A stretch of 64,000 bases of DNA from Actinacidiphila acidipaludis (GCF_019890725.1 NZ_JAINZZ010000017.1:62001-126000); one strand, 5' to 3'. Positions 8,871 through 19,671 are shown, counted from the stretch's first letter. Translations and numbers: made by a program. The notes: a model not told the origin generated them from the sequence alone.

Positions 8871-8918
8871 AGCGGCGGCGGTGCGTCGCCCGGGCAGGGC
8901 CCGGGCGGCCGCCTCGTC

Positions 8919-10103
8919 TCAGGCGGCCGCCTCGTCCAGGGCGCGCAGCACATCGGCCACGATGTCGTCGGCGTCCTCGATGCCCACGGAGAAGCGGATG
9001 AAGCCGGCCGGCACCGCGTCCCCGCCCCAGCGCGCCCGGCGCTCGGCCGTGCACTGCACACTGCCGAAGCTCGTCGCCTCCGCGGTCAGCCGCAGCGCAG
9101 CAAGGAACCGCTCGGCGTGGGCCTGGTCGGGCAGGGTGAAGGACACCACGCTCCCGAACCGGCGCATCTGCGCGGTGGCGACCTGGTGCGCCGGGTCCGT
9201 GGGCAGCCCCGGGTGGCGCACGCCGGTGACCTCGGGCCGGGCCAGCAGCGCGTTCGCCAGCGCCAGGGCGTTGGCCGCCTGCCGGTCCACCCGCAGGGCG
9301 AGCGTCGCCAGCGAGCGGTGCGCGAGCCAGGCCTCCATGGGCCCGGGGATCGCGCCGACCAGCTTGCGCCACTTCCGCACGCTCGCGGCCAGCGCCGCGT
9401 CCCGCGTCGTCACGTAGCCGAGCAGCAGGTCGCCGTGGCCGGAGAGCGCCTTGGTGCCGCTGGACACCGAGAAGTCGGCGCCGAGGTCGAGGGGCCGCTG
9501 GCCGAGCGGCGTGGCCAGGGTGTTGTCGACGGCCACCAGCACGCCCGCCGCGTGGGCGGCGTCGGCCAGCCGCCGGATGTCGCACACGTCCAGCCCGGGG
9601 TTGGACGGCGTCTCCAGCCACAGCAGCCGGGCGCCCTCCAGCTCCGCGAGCTGGGCGTCGCCGGCGGTGGGGGCGAGCCGCACCGCGACCCCGAAGGACT
9701 CCAGCCGCTCCTGCAGCGCGCGGGTCGCCTGGTAGCTGTCCGAGGGCAGCACCACGGTCTCGCCCGCTCGCACCTGGGACAGTACGACGGCGGCGATCGC
9801 CGCCATGCCGGAGGCGAAGGACACCGTGGCGGCCGCGGCGTCGCCGGGCGCCTCCAGTTCCGCGATCGCCGCTTCCAGCCGGACCCACGTGGGGTTCTCG
9901 TCCCGCCCGTAGGTGTAGGGGCCGGTGGCCTCGCCCGGCAGGTGGTAGTGCGAGACGAAGACCGGCCCGGGCAGGCTCGGCTCGTACGGGGTCGCCGGCG
10001 GCCGGCCCGCGTGCACGCTGCGCGTGCTGTCGCCCGGCCCGCCGGAGGTGTCCGCGCCGGCCGCGCCGTTCGTACCGGCAGCGCGGCCGTTCGTGCCGTT
10101 CAT
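8919..10103 (-). CDS. Cystathionine gamma-lyase/synthase-type PLP enzyme (Cys/Met metabolism family)
   Basis: 394 residues from ATG 10103. The N-terminal 20 residues are low complexity (NGTNGRAAG). The fold-type I core shows the cofactor site: YTYGRDENPTW near 65 (the YxRxxNPT phosphate-binding motif), ETPSNP near 165, VDNTLATP near 193 and the Schiff-base Lys218 in SSGTKALSGHGD. Enzymes of this family carry out gamma- or beta-elimination or replacement on homocysteine, cystathionine or O-acyl-homoserine; which one is not clear. The start codon shares one base with the stop of the preceding holin-like gene (TGATG), so translation is probably coupled. Confidence 0.88.
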   Translation of the reverse strand: MNGTNGRAAGTNGAAGADTSGGPGDSTRSVHAGRPPATPYEPSLPGPVFVSHYHLPGEATGPYTYGRDENPTWVRLEAAIAELEAPGDAAAATVSFASGMAAIAAVVLSQVRAGETVVLPSDSYQATRALQERLESFGVAVRLAPTAGDAQLAELEGARLLWLETPSNPGLDVCDIRRLADAAHAAGVLVAVDNTLATPLGQRPLDLGADFSVSSGTKALSGHGDLLLGYVTTRDAALAASVRKWRKLVGAIPGPMEAWLAHRSLATLALRVDRQAANALALANALLARPEVTGVRHPGLPTDPAHQVATAQMRRFGSVVSFTLPDQAHAERFLAALRLTAEATSFGSVQCTAERRARWGGDAVPAGFIRFSVGIEDADDIVADVLRALDEAAA

Positions 10104-10480
10104 CACTCTTCGTCCGGCAGCACGACGTGCAGGGCCCACGACACGATGCTGACGATCAGTGCGCCGAGGACCGCGGTCCAGAACCCGGACACGTGGAAGT
10201 CCAGGCTCAGCTTGCCCGCCAGCCACGACGTCAGTAGCAGCATGAGGGCGTTCACCACCAGGGTGATCAGACCCAGGGTGAGGATGAACAGGGGGAAGGA
10301 CAGCACCTTGACAAAGGGCTTGACCAGCCAGTTCACCAGTCCGAAGACCAGTGCGACCAGGATCAGGGTCAGGACCTTGTGCGCCGTGGAGCCACCGGTG
10401 AGCGTGATGTCCTTGAGCAGCCAGATGGCCACGCCCAGGGCCCCGGCGTTGGCCAGGGTCTTGACGATGAAATTCTTCAT
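10103..10480 (-). CDS. Small four-helix membrane protein, mycobacterial-type phage holin superfamily IV
   Basis: 125 residues from ATG 10480. Four hydrophobic segments are visible, separated by short loops such as NWLVKPFVKVLSFP. This layout and the NWLVKP motif match the family annotated as phage holin family protein or superfamily IV. Despite the name these proteins are widespread chromosomal membrane proteins and no lytic function is implied. It is the first gene of a two-gene unit with the PLP enzyme, joined by a 1-base overlap, and it is divergent from the cupin gene at 10560. The role is unknown. Confidence 0.8.
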   Translation of the reverse strand: MKNFIVKTLANAGALGVAIWLLKDITLTGGSTAHKVLTLILVALVFGLVNWLVKPFVKVLSFPLFILTLGLITLVVNALMLLLTSWLAGKLSLDFHVSGFWTAVLGALIVSIVSWALHVVLPDEE

Positions 10481-10559
10481 GGTGTGATCGTCGCAGAACT
10501 GATCACCAGGACAAGAGAGCGAACGGAACCGTAGCGGTACCGCAGCCTGAGGAGTGGCG

Positions 10560-10877
10560 ATGAAGGTGTTCCGGCTGGACGACCTGGACGCGGAGCGCGC
10601 GGCCAATCAAGGCGCCTACCTGCGCTTTCTCAAGGAAACCAGCATGTCGGCCGGGCTGTACGCGCTGCGGGCCGGCGAGACGGATCCCCAGCAGCCGCAC
10701 GGTCAGGACGAGATCTACCTCGTGGTCAGCGGCCGGGCGTCCATCACGGTGGGTGACGAGACGACCTCGGTGGCGCGCGGCAGCGTGGTCTTCGTGCCGG
10801 CGGGCACCCCGCACCGCTTCCACCACATCAGCGAGGACCTCAGGGTCATGGTGGTCTTCTCGCCCCCGGAACCCTAG
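10560..10877 (+). CDS. Cupin-domain protein
   Basis: 105-residue single-cupin protein from ATG 10560, with TGAGGAG 5 bases upstream; a GTG two codons earlier is less well placed. Cupin motif 1 is GQDEIYLVVSGRASITVGDE, with an early His in QPHGQDE. Motif 2 is GSVVFVPAGTPHRFHHI, with metal-binding His in PHRF. These residues suggest a metal-binding jelly-roll fold. Small cupins of this sort can be isomerases, dioxygenases or binding proteins, and the sequence does not say which. It is divergent from the holin-like gene. Confidence 0.8.
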   Translation: MKVFRLDDLDAERAANQGAYLRFLKETSMSAGLYALRAGETDPQQPHGQDEIYLVVSGRASITVGDETTSVARGSVVFVPAGTPHRFHHISEDLRVMVVFSPPEP

Positions 10878-10985
10878 GGGTGCGTTCAGGGTCGGATCGG
10901 GACTCCGGAGGCCCCGCGGTACGGCCGGATGGCCCTACTCTCGAAGTACCAGAACGCGGCGGCAACCAAGGAGACCACGACCGTC

Positions 10986-11198
10986 ATGGAGAACCTGCTG
11001 AAGAACCTGCCCTGGTGGGTCAAGTGGATCGGTATCCCGGTCATCGCGCTGGTGGTCTTCGGCGGACTCATCGCCAGCCTCATCAGCATCGTCGTCGGCC
11101 TGCTGTTCAAGGTCGTCGTCTTCGTGATCCTGGTCGGCGCCCTGGTCTTCGTGGTGAAGCGGGTCACCTCCGGCGGCGGATCCAAGCGCGACTGGTGA
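10986..11198 (+). CDS. DUF5326-type small membrane protein
   Basis: 70 residues from ATG 10986. The order is an amphipathic start (MENLLKNLPWWVKWIG), two closely spaced hydrophobic segments and a short basic tail (GGGSKRDW). I recognise it as the conserved Streptomyces DUF5326 type, of unknown function. AAGGAG lies about 13 bases before the ATG, which is rather far. An in-frame ATG at 10929 would lengthen the N-terminus to 89 residues but adds only polar sequence with no ribosome site. Confidence 0.75.
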   Translation: MENLLKNLPWWVKWIGIPVIALVVFGGLIASLISIVVGLLFKVVVFVILVGALVFVVKRVTSGGGSKRDW

Positions 11199-11234
11199 GG
11201 CGGCCGGCGAGCCCGGCCCGCACGGGCGGGCCGC

Positions 11235-12665
11235 TCACCTTGCACGGCGGCGGTGACTTCCGCCGCCCGAGCCTCCGGGGCGCCCGGCGCCCCGCACCCC
11301 GGCCGGCTGCCCCGGCACCGCGGAACCACCCGCGTCCGGGCGGCCGGCCGTGACGTACCCGGAACCGGTCGGCTCGGCGCCGCCGTGGCCGGCCGCGGCG
11401 CCGCGGCCCCCCTCACCGCGGCCCGCGCCCGAACCGCCGCCCCGGTCGGAGCTCACCACCAGAGCCGCCAGCGCCGTCGTCAGCGGCACCGAGGCCACCA
11501 GGCCGATGCTCCCCACCAGTGTCCGGACGATCTCCTCGGCGACCAGCTCACTGCTGGCCACCCGCAGCACCCCGCTGCGGGCGATGGAGAACAGCAGGAG
11601 CAGCGGCAGGGCCGCGCCCGCGTAGGCCATCACCAGGGTGTTGACCACCGAGGCGATGTGGTCCCGCCCGATCCGCATCCCCGCGCCGTACAGCTTGCGC
11701 CAGTTGGCCCCCGGATCGGCGTCCTTCAGCTCCCAGACCGCGGCCACCTGGGTCACCGTCACGTCGTCCAGCACGCCCAGCGACCCGATGATGATGCCCG
11801 CCAGCAGGACGCCCTTGATCTCGATGTGCGGGTAGAGGCTGTGGATGAGGCCGGTCTCGTCCGAGGTGTTGCCCGTCAGGTGCGCCCAGCCGATGAACCC
11901 CGAGCCCAGCGCCCCGATCAGGAACAGTGAGCACAGCGTGCCCAGCACCGCCACGGAGGTGCGCGCGTTCAGCCCGTGGCACATGTACAGGGCGGCCAGC
12001 ATGATCGCGCTGCCGCCCACCACCGCGACCAGCAGCGGATTGTCGCCCCGCAGGATCGCCGGGAGGATGAACAGCGTCAGCACGGCGAACGACACCGCCA
12101 GGGCGATCAGCGCCATCACCCCGCGCAGCCGGCCCACGACGATCACGGCCAGCGCGAAGAGGCCCGCCAGCAGCGCCAGCGGGAAACCGCGATCGACATC
12201 GGTCACCGAATAGCGCTGCCCGGCGGGCGCGTTGGGCGCGTACGCCAGCACGACGCCCTGGCCCACGGTGTAGCGGCGGGTCTGGTCGGGCTGCACGATC
12301 TCGGTGAATGTCGCTCCCTTGTCCGGCCCCGACGCCACCTCGATCGTCGCCTTCTGGCAGGCGTCCGGGACCGGGCCGCCCGAAGGCGACTGGTCCGGCA
12401 GGGCGTTCGCCGCCTTGCACGACAGGTCGGCCAGCCGGACGACCGTGCCCTGCCGGGTCTGCTGGTCGAAGCCGACGCCCGTGCGGTCGTGGGCCGGGGC
12501 GCCGCCGGGCCACAGCAGGACCAGGCCCGCGACGACGGCGGCGGCGAACGGCACCAGGACGGCGGCGATGACCTTGCGCAGGTGACGCGACACCGGCGGC
12601 ACGGGCCCATGGTTGTGACCGTGACTGTGCGAGTGACCGTGCGCGCCGGCCGGGGAGGTGTCCAC
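11235..12665 (-). CDS. YibE/F family multi-pass membrane protein
   Basis: 476 residues from ATG 12665. The N-terminus is His-rich (HGHSHSHGHNHG), possibly metal-binding. TM1 follows near 32-52, then an extracytoplasmic domain of about 110 residues, then about seven membrane segments. The conserved YibE/F block GVLDDVTVTQVAAVWEL lies in the second half. The C-terminal 65 residues are Gly/Arg-rich and look disordered. The family is thought to be transport-related but has no proven function. The promoter faces thiC, and the gap between them holds the thiC riboswitch. Confidence 0.88.
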   Translation of the reverse strand: MDTSPAGAHGHSHSHGHNHGPVPPVSRHLRKVIAAVLVPFAAAVVAGLVLLWPGGAPAHDRTGVGFDQQTRQGTVVRLADLSCKAANALPDQSPSGGPVPDACQKATIEVASGPDKGATFTEIVQPDQTRRYTVGQGVVLAYAPNAPAGQRYSVTDVDRGFPLALLAGLFALAVIVVGRLRGVMALIALAVSFAVLTLFILPAILRGDNPLLVAVVGGSAIMLAALYMCHGLNARTSVAVLGTLCSLFLIGALGSGFIGWAHLTGNTSDETGLIHSLYPHIEIKGVLLAGIIIGSLGVLDDVTVTQVAAVWELKDADPGANWRKLYGAGMRIGRDHIASVVNTLVMAYAGAALPLLLLFSIARSGVLRVASSELVAEEIVRTLVGSIGLVASVPLTTALAALVVSSDRGGGSGAGRGEGGRGAAAGHGGAEPTGSGYVTAGRPDAGGSAVPGQPAGVRGAGRPGGSGGGSHRRRAR

Positions 12666-12737
12666 GGCCCGATCATCGCAAGGCCCCTGGTGTGTGTCCG
12701 CACCCCTTCGCTACCGTTGGGGCCACCTTTGCACAAC

Positions 12738-14652
<1,915 letters not shown>

Positions 14653-14670
14653 CCGGCATCTCGCAGGACC

Positions 14671-14701
14671 GGCGGTGGGCGCCACCTGGTCGCCCACCGC
14701 C
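14671..14701. terminator. Bidirectional hairpin terminator between thiC and the XRE regulator
   Basis: GGCGGTGGGCG (14671-14681) and CGCCCACCGCC (14691-14701) form a perfect 11-bp stem with a 9-base loop, midway between the two convergent stop codons. No T-run is present, but the stem is very stable. Confidence 0.7.
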
Positions 14702-14707
14702 GCGGCT

Positions 14708-15643
14708 TCAGACGGTGCCCGCGGGGCGGGCCCGCGGGCCTGGGGTCTCGGCCGGGGCTTCGGCCGGCGTCCCGGTCGCCCGGTTCGGGGCCTGGTTCGG
14801 GGTCTGATCAGGGGCCTGGTCAGGGGTCTCGCTCCGGGCCTCAGCGCGGAGGACGTCGAGGGCGCGGGCGGTGGGCGAGCCGGGCTCGGCGTGGTAGAGC
14901 GCCAGGATCTGACCGCCGGAGTCGCTGATCGGCAGCTTCTCGCGGCGCAGTTCGAGCAGCCCGGCCCGCGGGTGCCGCAGCCGCATCGACCCGCCTGCCA
15001 GCGGGGCGACGTCGTGCCGTGCCCACAGCCGCCGGAACGGCTCGCTGGCCAGTGACAGCTCACCGACGAGCTGCACAGTCCGCGGGTCGTCGACGTCGGT
15101 GCCCACCGACGCGCGGAACCCGGCGACCATGCCGCGCACCGCCTTCTCCCAGTCCGGGTAGAGCTCGCGCTCGGCGGGGTCGAGGAAGATCGCCCGCAGC
15201 CGGTTGACGCCCGGTCGCAGACTGGGGGACACCGCGCAGGCCAGCGCGTTCGCGGCGAGCACGTCGAACCTGCGGCTCTCCACGAACGCCGGGACGTTGA
15301 CGACGTCGAGGAGCTGCCGGATCCCGGCGGGCACCACCTCGCGGCGGGGCCGGCGGGCCGCGGCGGGGCGCGCGGTGGACAGGCTCAGCAGGTGCTGCGT
15401 GGCGGTGGCGTCCAGCCGGAACACCCGCGCCAGCGCTTCCAGCACCTGCGGGGACGGATTGCGGTCGCGTCCCTGCTCCAGCCGCAGGTAGTAGTCGGCG
15501 CTGATGCCGGCCAGGGTGGCGACCTCCTCGCGGCGCAGCCCGGGCGTGCGGCGGACTCCGACCACCTGCAGCCCGGCCTCCGCCGGGTCGATCAGCTCGC
15601 GCCGGGCCCGCAGATACTCGCCGAGTGCGTTGGGCCTGCTCAT
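14708..15643 (-). CDS. Helix-turn-helix (XRE/MmyB-type) transcriptional regulator
   Basis: 311 residues from ATG 15643. An XRE helix-turn-helix lies at about 30-75 (LRREEVATLAGISADYYLRLEQGRDRNPS), followed by a C-terminal MmyB-like ligand-binding domain (VVNVPAFVESRRFDVLAANALA). This two-part form is common in actinomycete regulators that sit divergent from a dehydrogenase gene. The last 45 residues contain short repeats (TPDQAPDQTPNQAPN) and are probably disordered. The aldo/keto reductase gene begins 137 bases away in the opposite direction and is the likely target. The ligand may be a fatty acid, as in solved MmyB-like domains, but this is inference. Confidence 0.87.
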   Translation of the reverse strand: MSRPNALGEYLRARRELIDPAEAGLQVVGVRRTPGLRREEVATLAGISADYYLRLEQGRDRNPSPQVLEALARVFRLDATATQHLLSLSTARPAAARRPRREVVPAGIRQLLDVVNVPAFVESRRFDVLAANALACAVSPSLRPGVNRLRAIFLDPAERELYPDWEKAVRGMVAGFRASVGTDVDDPRTVQLVGELSLASEPFRRLWARHDVAPLAGGSMRLRHPRAGLLELRREKLPISDSGGQILALYHAEPGSPTARALDVLRAEARSETPDQAPDQTPNQAPNRATGTPAEAPAETPGPRARPAGTV

Positions 15644-15779
15644 GCTTCCGATCGTACGAGCCGGCGGCGGGCGGTGCCTGGTCCCCTCACTCCCAGGATG
15701 ACCGGGGCACAGGCTGTGTCCGCGCGGGCTGGTTAGCGTGAGATCAGCCCCCGCGGACGCGGGCCGGCGGAAAGGAATC

Positions 15780-16652
15780 ATGACTGACTACGAGCTTCCC
15801 GGCGGCACCTACCCGGTGGCCGGGCTCACCCTCACCCGGTTCGGTTACGGCGCGATGCAGCTCGCCGGGCCGGGCGTCTTCGGGCCGCCCGCGGACCGTG
15901 ACGCGGCGGTCGCCGTGCTGCGGGCGGCCGTGGACCTGGGCATCCGCCACATCGACACGGCCGACTTCTACGGCCCGCACGTCACCAACGAGATCATCCG
16001 CGAGGCCCTCGCGCCGTACCCGGACGACCTGCACATCGTCACCAAGGTCGGCGCGCGGCGTGACGATCAGGGCAACTGGCTGCACGCCCGCACCCCCGCC
16101 GAGCTGGTGCAGCAGGTCCACGACAACCTGCGGCGTCTCGGCCTCGACGTGCTCGACGTGGTGAACCTGCGGCTGGGCGGCCTCGACTCCCCCGAACCCG
16201 GCTCCCTCGCCGAGCAGTTCGGGGCGCTGGCCGAGCTGCGGCAGCAGGGCCTGATCCGGCACCTCGGGCTGAGCACGGTCGACGCGGACCAGCTCGCCGA
16301 GGCGCAGGCGATCGCCCCGGTCGTGTGCGTGCAGAACTTCTACAACATCGCCAACCGGCAGGACGACGCGCTGGTCGACAGCACGGCGCGTCAGGGCATC
16401 GCCTATGTGCCGTACTGGCCGCTGGGCGGCATGTCCCCGCTGCAGTCGGACACCCTGCACAAGGTCGCCGCACGCCTGGAGAGCACGCCGATGTCCGTGG
16501 CGCTCGCCTGGCTGCTGCGGCGCTCGCCGAACATGCTGCTCATCCCGGGCACGTCCTCGGCCTCGCACCTGCGCGAGAACATCGCGGGCGCGGCCCTGGA
16601 ACTGCCCGCGGACGCCGTGGTGGAACTGGACGGCATCGGCGGCGGGGAGTAG
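15780..16652 (+). CDS. Aldo/keto reductase
   Basis: 290 residues from ATG 15780, with AAAGGA just upstream. The NADPH-dependent TIM-barrel enzyme shows the catalytic Asp59 (HIDTADFYG), Tyr64 and Lys89 (TKVG). Where the fourth catalytic residue, a His, is usual the sequence reads VVNLRLGG, a form I recall from one subgroup of actinomycete AKRs. The cofactor end SFNM-like motif is replaced by NMLLIPGTSSASHL, normal for the family. It should reduce an aldehyde or ketone. The divergent XRE regulator probably controls it. Confidence 0.88.
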   Translation: MTDYELPGGTYPVAGLTLTRFGYGAMQLAGPGVFGPPADRDAAVAVLRAAVDLGIRHIDTADFYGPHVTNEIIREALAPYPDDLHIVTKVGARRDDQGNWLHARTPAELVQQVHDNLRRLGLDVLDVVNLRLGGLDSPEPGSLAEQFGALAELRQQGLIRHLGLSTVDADQLAEAQAIAPVVCVQNFYNIANRQDDALVDSTARQGIAYVPYWPLGGMSPLQSDTLHKVAARLESTPMSVALAWLLRRSPNMLLIPGTSSASHLRENIAGAALELPADAVVELDGIGGGE

Positions 16653-16684
16653 CGGCAGGCGCCGGCCCGGCGGAACCGGCCCGG

Positions 16685-17044
16685 TCAGTTCACCGGGACG
16701 GGAGGCGGGAAGCCGGTCGGCGCGAAGCTCTTCCAGAGGCCCTGCCTGATGACGACGTTGGCGGACTCGGTGGCGGGCAGGTAGAAGCTGGTCTGGCCGG
16801 GCGGATCGGTGCAGTCGGGGTTCTTGTGGAGGATGATGTCCACGCCGGTGTTGTTCTGGACCCGGGTCACCCCGATCGGGCCGAAGTGCTCGCAGTTGTT
16901 CTGGACGGGGTTGCTGATCTGCCGGACGACCGTGAGCCCGCGGGTCCCCGTCACCGTTCCCCCGGAGGAGTCGGAACAGGCGGCCGTCCCGATGGCGAGC
17001 GGGGCGATCACGCACAGCACGGCAAGCGGACGACGGACTTGCAT
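16685..17044 (-). CDS. Small putative lipoprotein, unknown function
   Basis: 119 residues from ATG 17044. The N-terminus is a lipoprotein signal (MQVRRPLAVLCVIAPLAIG) ending in the lipobox Thr-Ala-Ala-Cys. The mature part is about 95 residues with two further cysteines (QNNCEHFG and NPDCTDPPG), which could form a disulfide. I do not recognise the family. It has a weak GGGAGAGG-like ribosome site, and it follows the pentapeptide-tailed membrane protein gene by about 100 bases in the same direction, so the two could be cotranscribed. Confidence 0.7.
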   Translation of the reverse strand: MQVRRPLAVLCVIAPLAIGTAACSDSSGGTVTGTRGLTVVRQISNPVQNNCEHFGPIGVTRVQNNTGVDIILHKNPDCTDPPGQTSFYLPATESANVVIRQGLWKSFAPTGFPPPVPVN

Positions 17045-17145
17045 GGGCCTCTCCCGTTCCGACCAGTCGCTGAACTGGGTCGCCAACGAGTCAATCCGCC
17101 CGGGAGCCGGCCCGCGACCTGGCAACGGCCAACCGTGGACGCGCG

Positions 17146-18072
17146 CTACTGCGCCCGGTGGTCGGGCCCGCCGTAGTCCGGGCCGCCGAAGTCGCGCCCC
17201 CCGAGGTCCGTCCCTCCGAAGTCCCGGCTCCTGAAGTCCGGGCTCCCGAAATCGGGGCTGCTGAAGTCGGGTGAGGAGAAGCGGGGGGCGGCGGTGTGCG
17301 GGTCCTGCGGGGAGCTGAAGTCCGGGCGGGTGTAGCCCAGGCGTGGCATGCGCGGGGAGGGCGGTGCGGCCGGGGAGGCGGGCGGCGCGGTGGCCGCGGT
17401 GGCGGCCGCACCGGCCGCGGCGTTGGTCAGCGCGTCGTCGAGGAAGGGCAGCAGGCCGAGGCTCATCAGGGCCTCGTGCCACCGCAGACGGGCCTGCGCC
17501 ACCTCGGGCGGCATCGCGTCGGGGGTGTCGTGGATCGCCGAGGAGCTGTCCCGGAGCGCGGTGACCAGCAGCCCCACGCCGCCCAGCAGGACGGACGCGG
17601 CCATGATGGCGGCGAAGAACCAGCCGGCCGTCCGCAGCGGTGAGGCGATCGACGGCTCGGGTGACACCGCGGCCAGGGCGTAGCCGATGAGCAGGAAGAT
17701 CACCGCGGCGGCGCCGGCGAGGATCGGCGTCAGCACCGCCATGATCGCGAAGAGACCCGCGCCCGATCCGGCGCCCTCGGCGACGCCCATCGCCGCGTAG
17801 CCGAACGCGCGGGTGTCCCGGGCGCGCGCGGACTCCTGGGCCGCCTCGCGGGTGTCCGCCCGCAGCGTCCGGTACGCGTCGTACTCGTCGGCCGCTGCCG
17901 CCGCTATGTGGTCGGAGGCGGCCAGCGCCATGGTGCGCAACTGCTCGGCGTTCAGCGGCGACCTGGACTCCGCGTCCATGTCGTCGAGGACGATGCGCAG
18001 CGCGTCGTCGAGGACATGCTCGAAGTCCGAGCGGTCTTCGTTGAGCAGGTGTGGAGCGCTGTTCATATGCAT
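17146..18072 (-). CDS. Membrane protein with a C-terminal pentapeptide-like repeat tail, unknown function
   Basis: 308 residues from ATG 18072 (ATG 18066 is nearly as good). Residues 1-100 are acidic and helical. Two or three hydrophobic segments follow (about 107-140 and 153-175), then an Ala/Pro-rich linker. The last 40 residues contain eight five-residue units of the form x-Asp-Phe/Leu/Tyr-Gly/Ser-Gly/Ser (SSPDF, GSPDF, GGTDL, GGRDF). This spacing matches pentapeptide repeats, though the prolines and the small number of units make a full beta-helix doubtful. A parS site lies 40 bases upstream. No function is known to me. Confidence 0.75.
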   Translation of the reverse strand: MHMNSAPHLLNEDRSDFEHVLDDALRIVLDDMDAESRSPLNAEQLRTMALAASDHIAAAAADEYDAYRTLRADTREAAQESARARDTRAFGYAAMGVAEGAGSGAGLFAIMAVLTPILAGAAAVIFLLIGYALAAVSPEPSIASPLRTAGWFFAAIMAASVLLGGVGLLVTALRDSSSAIHDTPDAMPPEVAQARLRWHEALMSLGLLPFLDDALTNAAAGAAATAATAPPASPAAPPSPRMPRLGYTRPDFSSPQDPHTAAPRFSSPDFSSPDFGSPDFRSRDFGGTDLGGRDFGGPDYGGPDHRAQ

Positions 18073-18111
18073 CCCCCGATGCTCCGACGCTCCGTATGCG
18101 ACCGGTTGTGT

Positions 18112-18125
18112 GTTCCACGTGGAAC
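18112..18125. other. parS-type site (GTTCCACGTGGAAC), intergenic
   Basis: Perfect palindrome in the 251-base gap upstream of the pentapeptide-tailed protein gene, 40 bases from its start codon, with outer bases TG...CC. Confidence 0.78.
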
Positions 18126-18305
18126 CGGCTCGGCGTTCCGGATGTCAGGAGAGCGGTGTGCCTACGGCGGTGTGCCCTGGATACAGCCGATGGTAGGGCG
18201 GTCCGGGGGGCCGTGACAGGGCGCAACCAGGAAATGTGGGAGTGGCGATGCTTGCCGGGACGCGCGGGTGCGGCGGCAGTTTTCTTCCTGTCGCCTGACG
18301 TATCT

Positions 18306-18320
18306 CTGACGTTCCGTCAG
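18306..18320 (-). terminator. Short hairpin at the end of the metallophosphoesterase gene
   Basis: CTGACG and CGTCAG pair around a TTC loop, directly after the stop codon at 18324. On the minus strand a short A-rich stretch, not T, follows, so this is a weak call. Confidence 0.3.
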
Positions 18321-18323
18321 TTG

Positions 18324-19481
18324 CTAGCCGACCAGGGGAAGTTGAGCGACCAGCAGGCGGCCGTCCATGGTGACCCCGCCGTCCATCGCCACAGCCAGGT
18401 TCTCCGCGTAGATCATCGGCCCGTTCACCGTGTGACCCCGCTCCTCGCCGTCCACCGGGTGGTCCCCGCCGGCCTCGCCGAGCAGATACGGAATCGGGCT
18501 GTGACCGTGCACGACCCTCTTGCCGCCGTAGGTGGCGAGCAGTTCCCGGGCGGCCTCGGGGCCGTCGTCGCCACGGAAGGCGAACCGCTTGGTGAACTTC
18601 CGGAACAGGTCCCAGCACTCGTCGGCGTCGGCGCGCTGCAGCACACCGGTGACCGCGTCGTTCATTTCCTCGACGCTGCTGCCGTAGTCCAGGTAGGCGG
18701 TGGTGTCCGAGTGCACCAGCAGGTGGCCGTCGGTGACATGGGCGGCGTCGAGCCGGGAGATCCAGGTGAGGTGACGGTCCTCCAGGCGCTCCATGTCGGA
18801 GGGCTGGCCGCCGTTGAGGCGCCAGGCCGCGAGGAAGGAGGCGGTGCCGCCGGTGGAGTTGACCGGGGTGTCGCCGAAGCGGTGGGCGCCGAGCAGCAGC
18901 AGCTCGTGGTTGCCCATGAGGGCGCGGCAGTAGCCGCCGGCCGCCGCGGCTTCGGCCGAGAGCTGCATGACGAGTTCGATGACGCCGATCCCGTCGGGCC
19001 CGCGGTCGGTGAAGTCGCCGAGGAACCACAGCCGGGCGCTGCCCGCGGACCAGTGGCCCTCCTCGTCGACCAGACCGGTCTCCCGCAGTGCGGCCAGCAG
19101 TTCGGCGAGGTAGCCGTGGACGTCGCCGACGACGTACAGGGGCCCCGGGCGGTCGCCCTGTTCGGAGCGTGGGGTGATCACCGGCAGGTCGTGGGCCGTC
19201 GGCGTGTACTCCGGCGGGACCAGGGCGGTGTCGTGGTGGGTGGGCTCGTAACCGGCGGGCACCGGGGGCGCGGTCACTCCGGCGTCGTACGAGGCGTGCG
19301 CAGCGGCGACCTGGCCGGGGCCGGCCGGGCCCTGGTCGTACGCGGAACCCGCGGGCGCGTAACCGTGTTCGTACCCGGCGGCCGCTTCGTAGCCGGGCGC
19401 CGTCCCGTATCCGGGCGCGGGTTCGTAGCCGGGCTCGTACCCGGCACCGGGTTCATACCCCTGACCTGCCCCCTGAGTCAT
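18324..19481 (-). CDS. PPP-type metallophosphoesterase with a Tyr/Gly-rich N-terminal repeat
   Basis: 385 residues from ATG 19481, with GGAGGGG about 6 bases upstream (GTG 19493 is an alternative that would overlap this site). Residues 1-60 are repeats of GYEP/GYG type, rich in Tyr, Gly and Ala, and probably disordered. The catalytic domain from about 105 has the three PPP signatures: GDVHG, GDFTDRG and GNHE, plus metal-binding His in LVHSD and VHGHSP. It is probably a serine/threonine or nucleotide phosphatase with a two-metal site. The Tyr-rich tail recalls domains that self-associate or are phosphorylated, which is speculation. Confidence 0.88.
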   Translation of the reverse strand: MTQGAGQGYEPGAGYEPGYEPAPGYGTAPGYEAAAGYEHGYAPAGSAYDQGPAGPGQVAAAHASYDAGVTAPPVPAGYEPTHHDTALVPPEYTPTAHDLPVITPRSEQGDRPGPLYVVGDVHGYLAELLAALRETGLVDEEGHWSAGSARLWFLGDFTDRGPDGIGVIELVMQLSAEAAAAGGYCRALMGNHELLLLGAHRFGDTPVNSTGGTASFLAAWRLNGGQPSDMERLEDRHLTWISRLDAAHVTDGHLLVHSDTTAYLDYGSSVEEMNDAVTGVLQRADADECWDLFRKFTKRFAFRGDDGPEAARELLATYGGKRVVHGHSPIPYLLGEAGGDHPVDGEERGHTVNGPMIYAENLAVAMDGGVTMDGRLLVAQLPLVG

Positions 19482-19671
19482 CGACCCCTCCACGATCGCG
19501 CCGCCATTCGCCCATCATAGGAATGACGCTGGCGCGTTGTGACATACCCAGGCACCCGGGTTTTCCCAAGGTCCAGACAAACCACCCCGAATACCGCTCC
19601 TCCGCTCCGGTCGGACGCCCGCCCGGCGCCTCTCCGCGAGTTTCGGCTGTGCGGGTCCGGCCGTTCGAGTC

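Noticed and set aside
10103..10480. Phage holin as a sign of prophage
   Set aside because: The protein is a chromosomal membrane family that only shares the name; no other phage genes are nearby, and it is coupled to a metabolic enzyme gene.
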